From positions 1,592,593 through 1,656,592 of the forward strand of contig JALJCQ010000007.1 in the NCBI GenBank assembly GCA_023091665.1: DNA of 64,000 nucleotides. The letters are read 5' to 3'. Both the position numbers and the translations under genes were made by a program. Below the pieces are notes generated by a model. The model was not told where the DNA came from. It made no database searches and saw nothing but the letters and a program-made list of their open reading frames with translations. The DNA is from Pythium myriotylum. Taxonomy: Eukaryota > Oomycota > Peronosporomycetes > Pythiales > Pythiaceae. Below, one piece after another: positions 1-12,100 of the stretch. Within the stretch, counting starts at the first letter, position 1. The number at the start of each line of letters is the position of its first letter.

Positions 1-3000
1 TTCTCACGAACGAAGTGGTAGCGAATGTCGATGTGCTTGGTGCGCTTGTGGAACTCGGGGTTCTTGGCCAACGCGATCGCACCTTGGTTGTCTTCGTACA
101 CCGTGAGCGCTTGGTCGCTTGCAACTTCGCCGAGTTCGCACAGGAACGCCTTGAGCCACACGGCTTCTTGGATCGCTTCCGATAGAGCCATGTACTCTGC
201 TTCGGTCGAGGAGAGGGCGACAGTTCGCTGCTTCTTGCTGCGCCAGCTGATGCATCCGCCGTTGAGCATGAACACGTAGCCGCTGGTGCTTCGACGTGAC
301 TCGATGTCGCCAGCCCAGTCGGCGTCGGAGTAGCCGACCAGTCTTCCGTCGTTCGATGCCGAGAACTGCAGGCCGTAGGTCGGAGTCGCTTGCAGATACC
401 GGAGCACACGCTTGAGAGCTTGCCAGTGTGTTGGACACGGGTCCGCGGCGAACTGGCTGAGTGTGCCGACTGCCGCTGCGAGGTCTGGTCGAGTGCCGAC
501 CATGAGGTACATGAGTGCGCCGACTGCACTTCGGTACGGCACGTTCTTCATGGTGTCTTCGTGCTTGCAACCACCTTCACACATGGCCTTGGTCAGCTTG
601 AGTCCGGGGTCTTGAGGGGTCCTCACTGGTTTGCAGTCTTGCATGCCGAACTTGGTCAGGATCGACTGCAGGAACTTGGTCTGCCGCATGGTCACGTCGC
701 CGGACTTGGGATCTTGATCAACTTCCATGCCGAGGCAGTACTTGAGTTCGCCGAGGTCGGACATCTCGAAGCGTTCGCTGAGTGCACGCTTGGTCGCCGT
801 GAGCAACTCGAGGCTGTTGCAGGCGAGGATGAGGTCGTCGACGTAGATCACCACGAAGATCATCGCTGAGCCGCTCCGCTTGACGTACACGCAGTGGTCC
901 ATCTCGCACTTGGTGAAGCCGACCTTGCGCATGAAGGCGTCGATGGTCTGGTTCCACATGCGGGGCGACTGCTTGAGACCGTAGAGCGAGCGCTTGAGCT
1001 TGCACACGTAGTCCGGGTGGCGCTGGTCGACGAAGCCTTCGGGCTGCTTCATGTAGATTTCTTCGTCGAGGTTGCCGTTCAGGAACGCCGTCTTGACATC
1101 CATCTGATGGATCATGAGCTTGTGTCGAGCGGCGATGCTGAGGATGGTGCGGATCGACGTGAACTTGGCGACGGGTGCGAACGTCTCTTCGAAGTCGATG
1201 CCGTACTTCTGCAGGAACCCCTTGGCAACGAGTCGAGCCTTGTACCGCTCGACGAGTCCTTCGGCGGTTTCCTTGACCTTGAACACCCACTTGCTGGTGA
1301 TGGCCTTGCGTCCGGCTGGCAAAGGGACTAGGTCCCATGTCTCGTTCTTCTTGAGCGACTCGAGCTCGGAGTCGCAGGCTTCCTTCCAGTTGCTGGCGTC
1401 GTCGGATTCCATCGCCGACTTGAACGATGTCGGCAACTCTCCCCCTGAATTCACGACGAGAGCAAACTCTTCGTGGTCTTGGTCTTCTCCCCCTTGTTCT
1501 TGCACGTCTTCGCCTTCTTCGTCTTCATCTTCTACGCCTTCCTCTTCGATCGACGTGAGCAGTGCAGACAGATCTTCGAGCGATGTCCTTGAACCTTGCG
1601 TGGGTGGTGGAGTCGCATCACTTGTGCGTCCAACCCGTCCGTAGCGCTTCTCAACTGGCGGTTCAGCCAGGTTCTCGAGCGAGTGCGTGCGAGAGTGGCG
1701 CTTGGACCCTGGTGCGTAGTCGACATTCGGCTGCTGGGCCGATGCTGGTGCTGCTGGACGCTGCGACCGCTGGCCCTGTTGCCACTCCGGTCGCTCGTAG
1801 CTGCGCTGACTTGGTGCTGGTGAGGCTGGCTGCTCACCCATGTCTTCATCATCTTGGTTGTCGGTTGCTTCATCTTGATCTTCATCATCTTCATCGCCGC
1901 GGAACTCGACGGACTTGCTCCAGGGTTCTTCGCGCTTGCCATCGTCGAATGTGTCTTCCATGAACTGCGCGTCTCGACTGATGACGATCCGGCCGGTTGC
2001 GATTTCTTCAAACCGATACGCCTTCTCGTGGTCCGAGTAGCCGAGGAACCGACACAAGATGGCTCGGGCGTCGAACTTCGACCGCTTCTCCTTGGGCACG
2101 TGGACGTACGCATGGCAGCCGAACACCTTGAAGTTGGCGAGCAAGGGCTTCTTCCCGTACCATTCTTCGTACGGCGACTTGTACAAGTCTTGAGCGCGGG
2201 TCGGAAGTCGGTTGCGAACTTCGACTGCAGTCATGACGGCTTCGCCCCAGTACTCGTCGGACAAGTTGGCATGGTGGAGCTTGCAACGACCACACTCACC
2301 GATGGTTCGGTTCATGCGCTCCGCCACACCGTTCAACTGAGGCGTGTATGGCGGCGTGACGTCGTGCTCGATGCCACGCTTGCGGCAGAACTTGGCAAGC
2401 TTGGCCGACTGGTACTCGCCGCCGCCGTCGGTTCGAAGCACCTTGACTCGACGACCGGTTTGGTTCTCGGCCCAGTTGACGAACTCGACGAACTTGTCGT
2501 AGACTTCGTCCTTGGACCGCATCAGGTACAACTTGCACAGTCGAGACTTGTCGTCGGTGAACGTGGCAAAGTACTTCATGCCACCGAAAGTCGGAGTCTT
2601 CATGGGGCCGGCCACATCGCTGTACACGACGTCAAGCAGATTCGCAGACCGCTTGGTCGTGCCCGACTGGAACTTGACGCGAGTCAGCTTGCCGAGTGCA
2701 CAGCCTTCACAGACCTCCCACTCCTGCACAGACCCAATGTCGAGTCCGTCGGCGAGGTCCTTCTTGACGATGGCTTCGAGTCCGCTGAAGCCGATGTGAC
2801 CGAGTCGGAGGTGCCACAGGTACGACTTGGACATGGCGCGACCTCGTCTTGCACTGGCGGCGTGGGCTGCTTCAGTCGACACTGGAGACATGTTGAGCTT
2901 GAACAGACCCTTGCCGATGCGAGTGCCGATGGTCCGCTTGGCGCCCTTCAGCATGACAAAGCAACCGTCCTTGTCGAACGTCACGGGAGCAACGTCCTCC

Positions 3001-4172
3001 GTGAATCTTCCGACCGAGAACAGGTTGCGGCTGAGCTTGGGGATATGCCACACGTTGGTGAGCAAACCCTTCTTGACACCGCTTGGAGTCTTCATCGACA
3101 TGAGAATGTCTCCCACGCCAACTGCTTGGACCGTGCCATCATCGGCCAGATGCACGTCGACTGGGTCGATCTTCTTGTAGTTCATCATGAACTGCTTGGT
3201 TCGCGACATGTGCTGAGTCGCACCCGAGTCGACCAACCACGCCGTGGATTGACTCGACTTGCCTTGGGTCTTCCCGACCGAGAACAGGTACTCGCCGGGG
3301 TCTTCATCTCGCGCAAGGTTGGCTCGCTGGAACCGTTGCCGAGGGTTGCCGTTTCCGTTTCCGTTGCCGCCGGAGTTGCCGTTGCCGTTGCCGTTGTCCT
3401 TGACACGCGAGTGGCACTCCGCGGCCCAATGACCGATCTTGCCGCAGTAGTTGCACGTGCCAGTCTTCTTGACTGCACGGCCCTTGGGCTTCGCGTCACT
3501 TGTCATGAACGCTTGGCCAAGCGTGGCTCCGTCGCCACCTTGCTCCTTGCGCTTCATGTCTTCATGGAGCAGCCGAGACGTCACGAGTTCCCACGTGAGC
3601 GCGTCGACACGCGACTCCAACGCCGTGATGAGGAACTGGTACGACTCGCTGAGACTGCCGAGAAGCGTGATCACCAAGTCGTCTTCGCTGACCGGAGCGC
3701 CGACTGCGTCGAGTTGCTCCGCCAGGGTCTTGAGCTTGTTGATGTGCGTGAGCACATCGTCACCTTCTTCCATCATGGTCGTGAAGAAACGACGACGAAG
3801 AAAGAGCTTGTTGGCAAGGCTCTTCTTCTCGAAGTGTTCTTCCAGTCTTGACCATGCATCTTGCGCACCACTCGCCGACCGAACCAGCGGGAGCTGCGAG
3901 TCTTCCATCGCGAGACAGATCATCGCGAGCGCCTTGCGAGACTTCTTCTTGAAGAGGGCTCGGTCCGCGTCGGTCTGGCACTGCTCGAGTTTGACCTCTC
4001 CACAGACAACTTCCCAGACGTCGCGTTCTTCGAGCACCATCTGCATCTTGAACTTCCATGTGTGGAAGTTGGTTCCGTCGAACTTGTTGATGCGGGCTGG
4101 GGTGGTCGAATCCATGGCGAAGGCTGGGGAGGCGAAGTCGGTGGAGGCAGAGTCGGCTGGGCTTGGGCTCAT
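1..4172 (-). CDS. Ty1/copia gag-pol polyprotein, C-terminus cut by window edge
   Basis: This is a retrotransposon polyprotein: gag forms particles, then protease, integrase, reverse transcriptase and RNase H. On the minus strand the frame starts at the ATG complementary to 4170-4172, inside the primer-binding site, and stays open to base 1 (about 1390 codons). By comparison with the complete copy at 9090-13463, about 63 codons and the 3' LTR lie outside the window. Landmarks are a CCHC knuckle near 3420-3460, DSGATQHM protease near 3210-3235, integrase near 2290-2800 and YVDD reverse transcriptase near 840-860. Length matches the complete copy except for 12 bp fewer in the Asn-Gly repeat, so no frameshift is evident. 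Openness was judged by collinearity, not by full translation. Family identity is certain; activity is unknown. Confidence 0.9.
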   Translation of the reverse strand, partial: MSPSPADSASTDFASPAFAMDSTTPARINKFDGTNFHTWKFKMQMVLEERDVWEVVCGEVKLEQCQTDADRALFKKKSRKALAMICLAMEDSQLPLVRSASGAQDAWSRLEEHFEKKSLANKLFLRRRFFTTMMEEGDDVLTHINKLKTLAEQLDAVGAPVSEDDLVITLLGSLSESYQFLITALESRVDALTWELVTSRLLHEDMKRKEQGGDGATLGQAFMTSDAKPKGRAVKKTGTCNYCGKIGHWAAECHSRVKDNGNGNGNSGGNGNGNGNPRQRFQRANLARDEDPGEYLFSVGKTQGKSSQSTAWLVDSGATQHMSRTKQFMMNYKKIDPVDVHLADDGTVQAVGVGDILMSMKTPSGVKKGLLTNVWHIPKLSRNLFSVGRFTEDVAPVTFDKDGCFVMLKGAKRTIGTRIGKGLFKLNMSPVSTEAAHAASARRGRAMSKSYLWHLRLGHIGFSGLEAIVKKDLADGLDIGSVQEWEVCEGCALGKLTRVKFQSGTTKRSANLLDVVYSDVAGPMKTPTFGGMKYFATFTDDKSRLCKLYLMRSKDEVYDKFVEFVNWAENQTGRRVKVLRTDGGGEYQSAKLAKFCRKRGIEHDVTPPYTPQLNGVAERMNRTIGECGRCKLHHANLSDEYWGEAVMTAVEVRNRLPTRAQDLYKSPYEEWYGKKPLLANFKVFGCHAYVHVPKEKRSKFDARAILCRFLGYSDHEKAYRFEEIATGRIVISRDAQFMEDTFDDGKREEPWSKSVEFRGDEDDEDQDEATDNQDDEDMGEQPASPAPSQRSYERPEWQQGQRSQRPAAPASAQQPNVDYAPGSKRHSRTHSLENLAEPPVEKRYGRVGRTSDATPPPTQGSRTSLEDLSALLTSIEEEGVEDEDEEGEDVQEQGGEDQDHEEFALVVNSGGELPTSFKSAMESDDASNWKEACDSELESLKKNETWDLVPLPAGRKAITSKWVFKVKETAEGLVERYKARLVAKGFLQKYGIDFEETFAPVAKFTSIRTILSIAARHKLMIHQMDVKTAFLNGNLDEEIYMKQPEGFVDQRHPDYVCKLKRSLYGLKQSPRMWNQTIDAFMRKVGFTKCEMDHCVYVKRSGSAMIFVVIYVDDLILACNSLELLTATKRALSERFEMSDLGELKYCLGMEVDQDPKSGDVTMRQTKFLQSILTKFGMQDCKPVRTPQDPGLKLTKAMCEGGCKHEDTMKNVPYRSAVGALMYLMVGTRPDLAAAVGTLSQFAADPCPTHWQALKRVLRYLQATPTYGLQFSASNDGRLVGYSDADWAGDIESRRSTSGYVFMLNGGCISWRSKKQRTVALSSTEAEYMALSEAIQEAVWLKAFLCELGEVASDQALTVYEDNQGAIALAKNPEFHKRTKHIDIRYHFVRE

Positions 4173-4176
4173 AACC
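4159..4176 (-). other. Primer-binding site of the first minus-strand copy
   Basis: On the minus strand the 18 nt after the LTR read GGTTATGAGCCCAAGCCC. This complements a tRNA-Met anticodon arm (CUCAUAA loop), not a tRNA 3' end, which points to half-tRNA priming as in Drosophila copia. The gag ATG sits inside it. Confidence 0.75.
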
Positions 4177-4535
4177 TGTTGGAAGGTCGCTTGGTTGGTG
4201 GGATGCAAAATGCAAAGTGAATTGATCGGGACTTAGTTCGCTACTGCTACCTCTAAGCCGTCTGTGTGTGTCCTACGCTACCATAATCAAATGTATGTCC
4301 TACCTATCGTAAACATATGCAAACATAAACTGACTTCGTGGATACTTCAACGAAGTCGATGGGTGGCACTGGATTCAAACCAGAACCAGACGGAGAATCT
4401 TCCACATGTCGAATCTTCCACATGTCGAATCTTCCACGGAGAATCTTCTGCAGGAGGTTCTTCTACAGCCGAGCTTCAACTGCCGAGCTTCAACTGGAAT
4501 GATGACGCTGGGTTCGAGGCGCATCATCTTCAACA
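4177..4535 (-). repeat. Copia 5' LTR (LTR1), 359 bp, subtype a
   Basis: The LTR runs from TGTTGG at 4177 to TTCAACA at 4535 (minus orientation) and is the 5' LTR of the copy at 1-4172. Subtype a has AGAACCTCCTGCAG near LTR position 77. Its outer flank, TTGAG at 4536-4540, is pol sequence of another copy, so this copy sits inside a relative. Confidence 0.95.
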
Positions 4536-6518
4536 TTGAGCGCGGGTCGGAAGTCGGTTGCGAACTTCGACTGCAGTCATGACGGCTTCGCCCCAGTACT
4601 CGTCGGACAAGTTGGCATGGTGGAGCTTGCAACGACCACACTCACCGATGGTTCGGTTCATGCGCTCCGCCACACCGTTCAACTGAGGCGTGTATGGCGG
4701 CGTGACGTCGTGCTCGATGCCACGCTTGCGGCAGAACTTGGCAAGCTTGGCCGACTGGTACTCGCCGCCGCCGTCGGTTCGAAGCACCTTGACTCGACGA
4801 CCGGTTTGGTTCTCGGCCCAGTTGACGAACTCGACGAACTTGTCGTAGACTTCGTCCTTGGACCGCATCAGGTACAACTTGCACAGTCGAGACTTGTCGT
4901 CGGTGAACGTGGCAAAGTACTTCATGCCACCGAAAGTCGGAGTCTTCATGGGGCCGGCCACATCGCTGTACACGACGTCAAGCAGATTCGCAGACCGCTT
5001 GGTCGTGCCCGACTGGAACTTGACGCGAGTCAGCTTGCCGAGTGCACAGCCTTCACAGACCTCCCACTCCTGCACAGACCCAATGTCGAGTCCGTCGGCG
5101 AGGTCCTTCTTGACGATGGCTTCGAGTCCGCTGAAGCCGATGTGACCGAGTCGGAGGTGCCACAGGTACGACTTGGACATGGCGCGACCTCGTCTTGCAC
5201 TGGCGGCGTGGGCTGCTTCAGTCGACACTGGAGACATGTTGAGCTTGAACAGACCCTTGCCGATGCGAGTGCCGATGGTCCGCTTGGCGCCCTTCAGCAT
5301 GACAAAGCAACCGTCCTTGTCGAACGTCACGGGAGCAACGTCCTCCGTGAATCTTCCGACCGAGAACAGGTTGCGGCTGAGCTTGGGGATATGCCACACG
5401 TTGGTGAGCAAACCCTTCTTGACACCGCTTGGAGTCTTCATCGACATGAGAATGTCTCCCACGCCAACTGCTTGGACCGTGCCATCATCGGCCAGATGCA
5501 CGTCGACTGGGTCGATCTTCTTGTAGTTCATCATGAACTGCTTGGTTCGCGACATGTGCTGAGTCGCACCCGAGTCGACCAACCACGCCGTGGATTGACT
5601 CGACTTGCCTTGGGTCTTCCCGACCGAGAACAGGTACTCGCCGGGGTCTTCATCTCGCGCAAGGTTGGCTCGCTGGAACCGTTGCCGAGGGTTGCCGTTT
5701 CCGTTTCCGTTGCCGCCGGAGTTGCCGTTGCCGTTGCCGTTGTCCTTGACACGCGAGTGGCACTCCGCGGCCCAATGACCGATCTTGCCGCAGTAGTTGC
5801 ACGTGCCAGTCTTCTTGACTGCACGGCCCTTGGGCTTCGCGTCACTTGTCATGAACGCTTGGCCAAGCGTGGCTCCGTCGCCACCTTGCTCCTTGCGCTT
5901 CATGTCTTCGTGGAGCAGCCGAGACGTCACGAGTTCCCACGTGAGCGCGTCGACACGCGACTCCAACGCCGTGATGAGGAACTGGTACGACTCGCTGAGA
6001 CTGCCGAGAAGCGTGATCACCAAGTCGTCTTCGCTGACCGGAGCGCCGACTGCGTCGAGTTGCTCCGCCAGGGTCTTGAGCTTGTTGATGTGCGTGAGCA
6101 CATCGTCACCTTCTTCCATCATGGTCGTGAAGAAACGACGACGAAGAAAGAGCTTGTTGGCAAGGCTCTTCTTCTCGAAGTGTTCTTCCAGTCTTGACCA
6201 TGCATCTTGCGCACCACTCGCCGACCGAACCAGCGGGAGCTGCGAGTCTTCCATCGCGAGACAGATCATCGCGAGCGCCTTGCGAGACTTCTTCTTGAAG
6301 AGGGCTCGGTCCGCGTCGGTCTGGCACTGCTCGAGTTTGACCTCTCCACAGACAACTTCCCAGACGTCGCGTTCTTCGAGCACCATCTGCATCTTGAACT
6401 TCCATGTGTGGAAGTTGGTTCCGTCGAACTTGTTGATGCGGGCTGGGGTGGTCGAATCCATGGCGAAGGCTGGGGAGGCGAAGTCGGTGGAGGCAGAGTC
6501 GGCTGGGCTTGGGCTCAT
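4530..6518 (-). pseudogene. Copia gag-pol truncated after the integrase core
   Basis: The minus-strand frame starts at 6518 and ends at 4530, giving 662 codons; the last residues Ala-Gln-Cys and the stop are created by reading into LTR1. It keeps gag, the CCHC knuckle, the DSG protease and the D,D35E integrase core. It lacks the acidic linker, reverse transcriptase and RNase H. Internal sequence ends at 4536 in the pol site CGCGCTCAA, the same base where the neighbouring unit (6882) and the plus-strand copy (35975) end. With LTR2 it forms a 2346-bp unit (4536-6881) repeated by the next unit. It cannot transpose alone; its gag and protease could act in trans. Confidence 0.9.
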
Positions 6519-6522
6519 AACC

Positions 6523-6881
6523 TGTTGGAAGGTCGCTTGGTTGGTGGGATGCAAAATGCAAAGTGAATTGATCGGGACTTAGTTCGCTGCTGCTACCTCT
6601 AAGCCGTCTGTGTGTGTCCTACGCTACCATAATCAAATGTATGTCCTACCTATCGTAAACATATGCAAACATGAAGTGACTTCGTGGATACTTCAACGAA
6701 GTCGATGGGTGGCACTGGATTCAAACCAGAACCAGACGGAGAATCTTCCACATGTCGAATCTTCCACATGTCGAATCTTCCACGGAGAATCTTCTGCAGG
6801 AGGTTCTTCTACAGCCGAGCTTCAACTGCCGAGCTTCAACTGGAATGATGACGCTGGGTTCGAGGCGCATCATCTTCAACA
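6523..6881 (-). repeat. Copia LTR2, 359 bp, subtype a
   Basis: This is the 5' LTR of the truncated copy 4536-6522, with the primer-binding site adjacent at 6505-6522. It has a private change (CATGAAGTGAC where other LTRs have CATAAACTGAC). Its outer flank is again TTGAG (6882-6886), identical to the flank of LTR1. Confidence 0.95.
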
Positions 6882-8776
6882 TTGAGCGCGGGTCGGAAGT
6901 CGGTTGCGAACTTCGACTGCAGTCATGACGGCTTCGCCCCAGTACTCGTCGGACAAGTTGGCATGGTGGAGCTTGCAACGACCACACTCACCGATGGTTC
7001 GGTTCATGCGCTCCGCCACACCGTTCAACTGAGGCGTGTATGGCGGCGTGACGTCGTGCTCGATGCCACGCTTGCGGCAGAACTTGGCAAGCTTGGCCGA
7101 CTGGTACTCGCCGCCGCCGTCGGTTCGAAGCACCTTGACTCGACGACCGGTTTGGTTCTCGGCCCAGTTGACGAACTCGACGAACTTGTCGTAGACTTCG
7201 TCCTTGGACCGCATCAGGTACAACTTGCACAGTCGAGACTTGTCGTCGGTGAACGTGGCAAAGTACTTCATGCCACCGAAAGTCGGAGTCTTCATGGGGC
7301 CGGCCACATCGCTGTACACGACGTCAAGCAGATTCGCAGACCGCTTGGTCGTGCCCGACTGGAACTTGACGCGAGTCAGCTTGCCGAGTGCACAGCCTTC
7401 ACAGACCTCCCACTCCTGCACAGACCCAATGTCGAGTCCGTCGGCGAGGTCCTTCTTGACGATGGCTTCGAGTCCGCTGAAGCCGATGTGACCGAGTCGG
7501 AGGTGCCACAGGTACGACTTGGACATGGCGCGACCTCGTCTTGCACTGGCGGCGTGGGCTGCTTCAGTCGACACTGGAGACATGTTGAGCTTGAACAGAC
7601 CCTTGCCGATGCGAGTGCCGATGGTCCGCTTGGCGCCCTTCAGCATGACAAAGCAACCGTCCTTGTCGAACGTCACGGGAGCAACGTCCTCCGTGAATCT
7701 TCCGACCGAGAACAGGTTGCGGCTGAGCTTGGGGATATGCCACACGTTGGTGAGCAAACCCTTCTTGACACCGCTTGGAGTCTTCATCGACATGAGAATG
7801 TCTCCCACGCCAACTGCTTGGACCGTGCCATCATCGGCCAGATGCACGTCGACTGGGTCGATCTTCTTGTAGTTCATCATGAACTGCTTGGTTCGCGACA
7901 TGTGCTGAGTCGCACCCGAGTCGACCAACCACGCCGTGGATTGACTCGACTTGCCTTGGGTCTTCCCGACCGAGAACAGGTACTCGCCGGGGTCTTCATC
8001 TCGCGCAAGGTTGGCTCGCTGGAACCGTTGCCGAGGGTTGCCGTTTCCGTTGCCGTTGCCGTTGCCGTTGCCGCCGGAGTTGCCGTTGCCGTTGCCGTTG
8101 TCCTTGACACGCGAGTGGCACTCCGCGGCCCAATGACCGATCTTGCCGCAGTAGTTGCACGTGCCAGTCTTCTTGACTGCACGGCCCTTGGGCTTCGCGT
8201 CACTTGTCATGAACGCTTGGCCAAGCGTGGCTCCGTCGCCACCTTGCTCCTTGCGCTTCATGTCTTCGTGGAGCAGCCGAGACGTCACGAGTTCCCACGT
8301 GAGCGCGTCGACACGCGACTCCAACGCCGTGATGAGGAACTGGTACGACTCGCTGAGACTGCCGAGAAGCGTGATCACCAAGTCGTCTTCGCTGACCGGA
8401 GCGCCGACTGCGTCGAGTTGCTCCGCCAGGGTCTTGAGCTTGTTGATGTGCGTGAGCACATCGTCACCTTCTTCCATCATGGTCGTGAAGAAACGACGAC
8501 GAAGAAAGAGCTTGTTGGCAAGGCTCTTCTTCTCGAAGTGTTCTTCCAGTCTTGACCATGCATCTTGCGCACCACTCGCCGACCGAACCAGCGGGAGCTG
8601 CGAGTCTTCCATCGCGAGACAGATCATCGCGAGCGCCTTGCGAGACTTCTTCTTGAAGAGGGCTCGGTCCGCGTCGGTCTGGCACTGCTCGAGTTTGACC
8701 TCTCCACAGACAACTTCCCAGACGTCGCGTTCTTCGAGCACCATCTGCATCTTGAACTTCCATGTGTGGAAGTTGG
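6882..8776 (-). pseudogene. Copia gag-pol fragment, truncated at both ends
   Basis: This minus-strand internal fragment runs from the gag sequence encoding [11 protein letters not shown] to the integrase end at the CTCAA site. The start codon, primer-binding site and first ~50 gag codons are missing, as are reverse transcriptase and RNase H. The remaining frame is open (first internal Met at 8750). The Asn-Gly repeat is 12 bp longer than in the preceding unit, so the two tandem units are not identical. Its gag end (GTTGG, 8772-8776) abuts LTR3. That is the expected footprint of a minus element inserted in gag, but the matching duplication is absent on the far side of that element. Confidence 0.88.
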
Positions 8777-9135
8777 TGTTGGAAGGTCGCTTGGTTGGTG
8801 GGATGCAAAATGCAAAGTGAATTGATCGGGACTTAGTTCGCTGCTGCTACCTCTAAGCCGTCTGTGTGTGTCCTACGCTACCATAATCAAATGTATGTCC
8901 TACCTATCGTAAACATATGCAAACATAAACTGACTTCGTGGATACTTCAACGAAGTCGATGGGTGGCACTGGATTCAAACCAGAACCAGACGGAGAATCT
9001 TCCACATGTCGAATCTTCCACATGTCGAATCTTCCACGGAGAATCTTCTGCAGGAGAATCTTCTACAGCCGAGCTTCAACTGCCGAGCTTCAACTGGAAT
9101 GATGACGCTGGGTTCGAGGCGCATCATCTTCAACA
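8777..9135 (-). repeat. Copia 3' LTR (LTR3), 359 bp, subtype b
   Basis: This is the 3' LTR of the intact minus copy; the polypurine tract (minus GAGTCGAGGGGGAG) adjoins it at 9136-9149. Subtype b has AGATTCTCCTGCAG, unlike LTR4 at the other end of the same copy (subtype a). Confidence 0.95.
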
Positions 9136-12100
9136 CTCCCCCTCGACTCGACTGCGTCTTGAACACCAAGCTTGGTGCGGAGCACGTCGAACTGGACAGT
9201 GGGGATCGGCTTGGTCATGATGTCGGCAAGCATGTCTTGGGTCGGGCAATACTGCAGACACACTTGGCCGTCCTCGACCTTCTCACGAACGAAGTGGTAG
9301 CGAATGTCGATGTGCTTGGTGCGCTTGTGGAACTCGGGGTTCTTGGCCAACGCGATCGCACCTTGGTTGTCTTCGTACACCGTGAGCGCTTGGTCGCTTG
9401 CAACTTCGCCGAGTTCGCACAGGAACGCCTTGAGCCACACGGCTTCTTGGATCGCTTCCGATAGAGCCATGTACTCTGCTTCGGTCGAGGAGAGGGCGAC
9501 AGTTCGCTGCTTCTTGCTGCGCCAGCTGATGCATCCGCCGTTGAGCATGAACACGTAGCCGCTGGTGCTTCGACGTGACTCGATGTCGCCAGCCCAGTCG
9601 GCGTCGGAGTAGCCGACCAGTCTTCCGTCGTTCGATGCCGAGAACTGCAGGCCGTACGTCGGAGTCGCTTGCAGATACCGGAGCACACGCTTGAGAGCTT
9701 GCCAGTGTGTTGGACACGGGTCCGCGGCGAACTGGCTGAGTGTGCCGACTGCCGCTGCGAGGTCTGGTCGAGTGCCGACCATGAGGTACATGAGTGCGCC
9801 GACTGCACTTCGGTGCGGCACGTTCTTCATGGTGTCTTCGTGCTTGCAACCACCTTCGCACATGGCCTTGGTCAGCTTGAGTCCGGGGTCTTGAGGGGTC
9901 CTCACTGGTTTGCAGTCTTGCATGCCGAACTTGGTCAGGATCGACTGCAGGAACTTGGTCTGCCGCATGGTCACGTCGCCGGACTTGGGATCTTGATCAA
10001 CTTCCATGCCGAGGCAGTACTTGAGTTCGCCGAGGTCGGACATCTCGAAGCGTTCGCTGAGTGCACGCTTGGTCGCCGTGAGCAACTCGAGGCTGTTGCA
10101 GGCGAGGATGAGGTCGTCGACGTAGATCACCACGAAGATCATCGCTGAGCCGCTCCGCTTGACGTACACGCAGTGGTCCATCTCGCACTTGGTGAAGCCG
10201 ACCTTGCGCATGAAGGCGTCGATGGTCTGGTTCCACATGCGTGGCGACTGCTTGAGACCGTAGAGCGAGCGCTTGAGCTTGCACACGTAGTCGGGGTGGC
10301 GCTGGTCGACGAAGCCTTCGGGTTGCTTCATGTAGATTTCTTCGTCGAGGTTGCCGTTCAGGAACGCCGTCTTGACATCCATCTGATGGATCATGAGCTT
10401 GTGTCGAGCGGCGATGCTGAGGATGGTGCGGATCGACGTGAACTTGGCGACGGGTGCGAACGTCTCTTCGAAGTCGATGCCGTACTTCTGCAGGAACCCC
10501 TTGGCAACGAGTCGAGCCTTGTACCGTTCGACGAGTCCTTCGGCGGTTTCCTTGACCTTGAACACCCACTTGCTGGTGATGGCCTTGCGTCCGGCTGGCA
10601 AAGGGACTAGGTCCCATGTCTCGTTCTTCTTGAGCGACTCGAGCTCGGAGTCGCAGGCTTCCTTCCAGTTGCTGGCGTCGTCGGATTCCATCGCCGACTT
10701 GAACGATGTCGGCAACTCTCCCCCTGAATTCACGACGAGAGCAAACTCTTCGTAATCTTGGTCTTCTCCCCCTTGTTCTTGCACGTCTTCGCCTTCTTCG
10801 TCTTCATCTTCTACGCCTTCCTCTTCGATCGACGTGAGCAGTGCAGACAGATCTTCGAGCGATGTCCTTGAACCTTGCGTGGGTGGTGGAGTCGCACCAC
10901 TTGTGCGACCAACCCGTCCGTAGCGCTTCTCAACTGGCGGTTCAGCCAGGTTCTCGAGCGAGTGCGTGCGAGAGTGGCGCTTGGACCCTGGTGCGTAGTC
11001 GACATTCGGCTGCTGGGCCGATGCTGGTGCTGCTGGACGCTGCGACCGCTGGCCCTGTTGCCACTCCGGTCGCTCGTAGCTGCGCTGACTTGGTGCTGGT
11101 GAGGCTGGCTGCTCACCCATGTCTTCATCATCTTGGTTGTCGGTTGCTTCATCTTGATCTTCATCATCTTCATCGCCGCGGAACTCGACGGACTTGCTCC
11201 AGGGTTCTTCGCGCATGCCATCGTCGAATGTGTCTTCCATGAACTGCGCGTCTCGACTGATGACGATCCGGCCGGTTGCGATTTCTTCAAACCGATACGC
11301 CTTCTCGTGGTCCGAGTAGCCGAGGAACCGACACAAGATGGCTCGGGCGTCGAACTTCGACCGCTTCTCCTTGGGCACGTGGACGTACGCATGGCAGCCG
11401 AACACCTTGAAGTTGGCGAGCAAGGGCTTCTTCCCGTACCATTCTTCGTACGGCGACTTGTACAAGTCTTGAGCGCGGGTCGGAAGTCGGTTGCGAACTT
11501 CGACTGCAGTCATGACGGCTTCGCCCCAGTACTCGTCGGACAAGTTGGCATGGTGGAGCTTGCAACGACCACACTCACCGATGGTTCGGTTCATGCGCTC
11601 CGCCACACCGTTCAACTGAGGCGTGTATGGCGGCGTGACGTCGTGCTCGATGCCACGCTTGCGGCAGAACTTGGCAAGCTTGGCCGACTGGTACTCGCCG
11701 CCGCCGTCGGTTCGAAGCACCTTGACTCGACGACCGGTTTGGTTCTCGGCCCAGTTGACGAACTCGACGAACTTGTCGTAGACTTCGTCCTTGGACCGCA
11801 TCAGGTACAACTTGCACAGTCGAGACTTGTCGTCGGTGAACGTGGCAAAGTACTTCATGCCACCGAAAGTCGGAGTCTTCATGGGGCCGGCCACATCGCT
11901 GTACACGACGTCAAGCAGATTCGCAGACCGCTTGGTCGTGCCCGACTGGAACTTGACGCGAGTCAGCTTGCCGAGTGCACAGCCTTCACAGACCTCCCAC
12001 TCCTGCACAGACCCAATGTCGAGTCCGTCGGCGAGGTCCTTCTTGACGATGGCTTCGAGTCCGCTGAAGCCGATGTGACCGAGTCGGAGGTGCCACAGGT

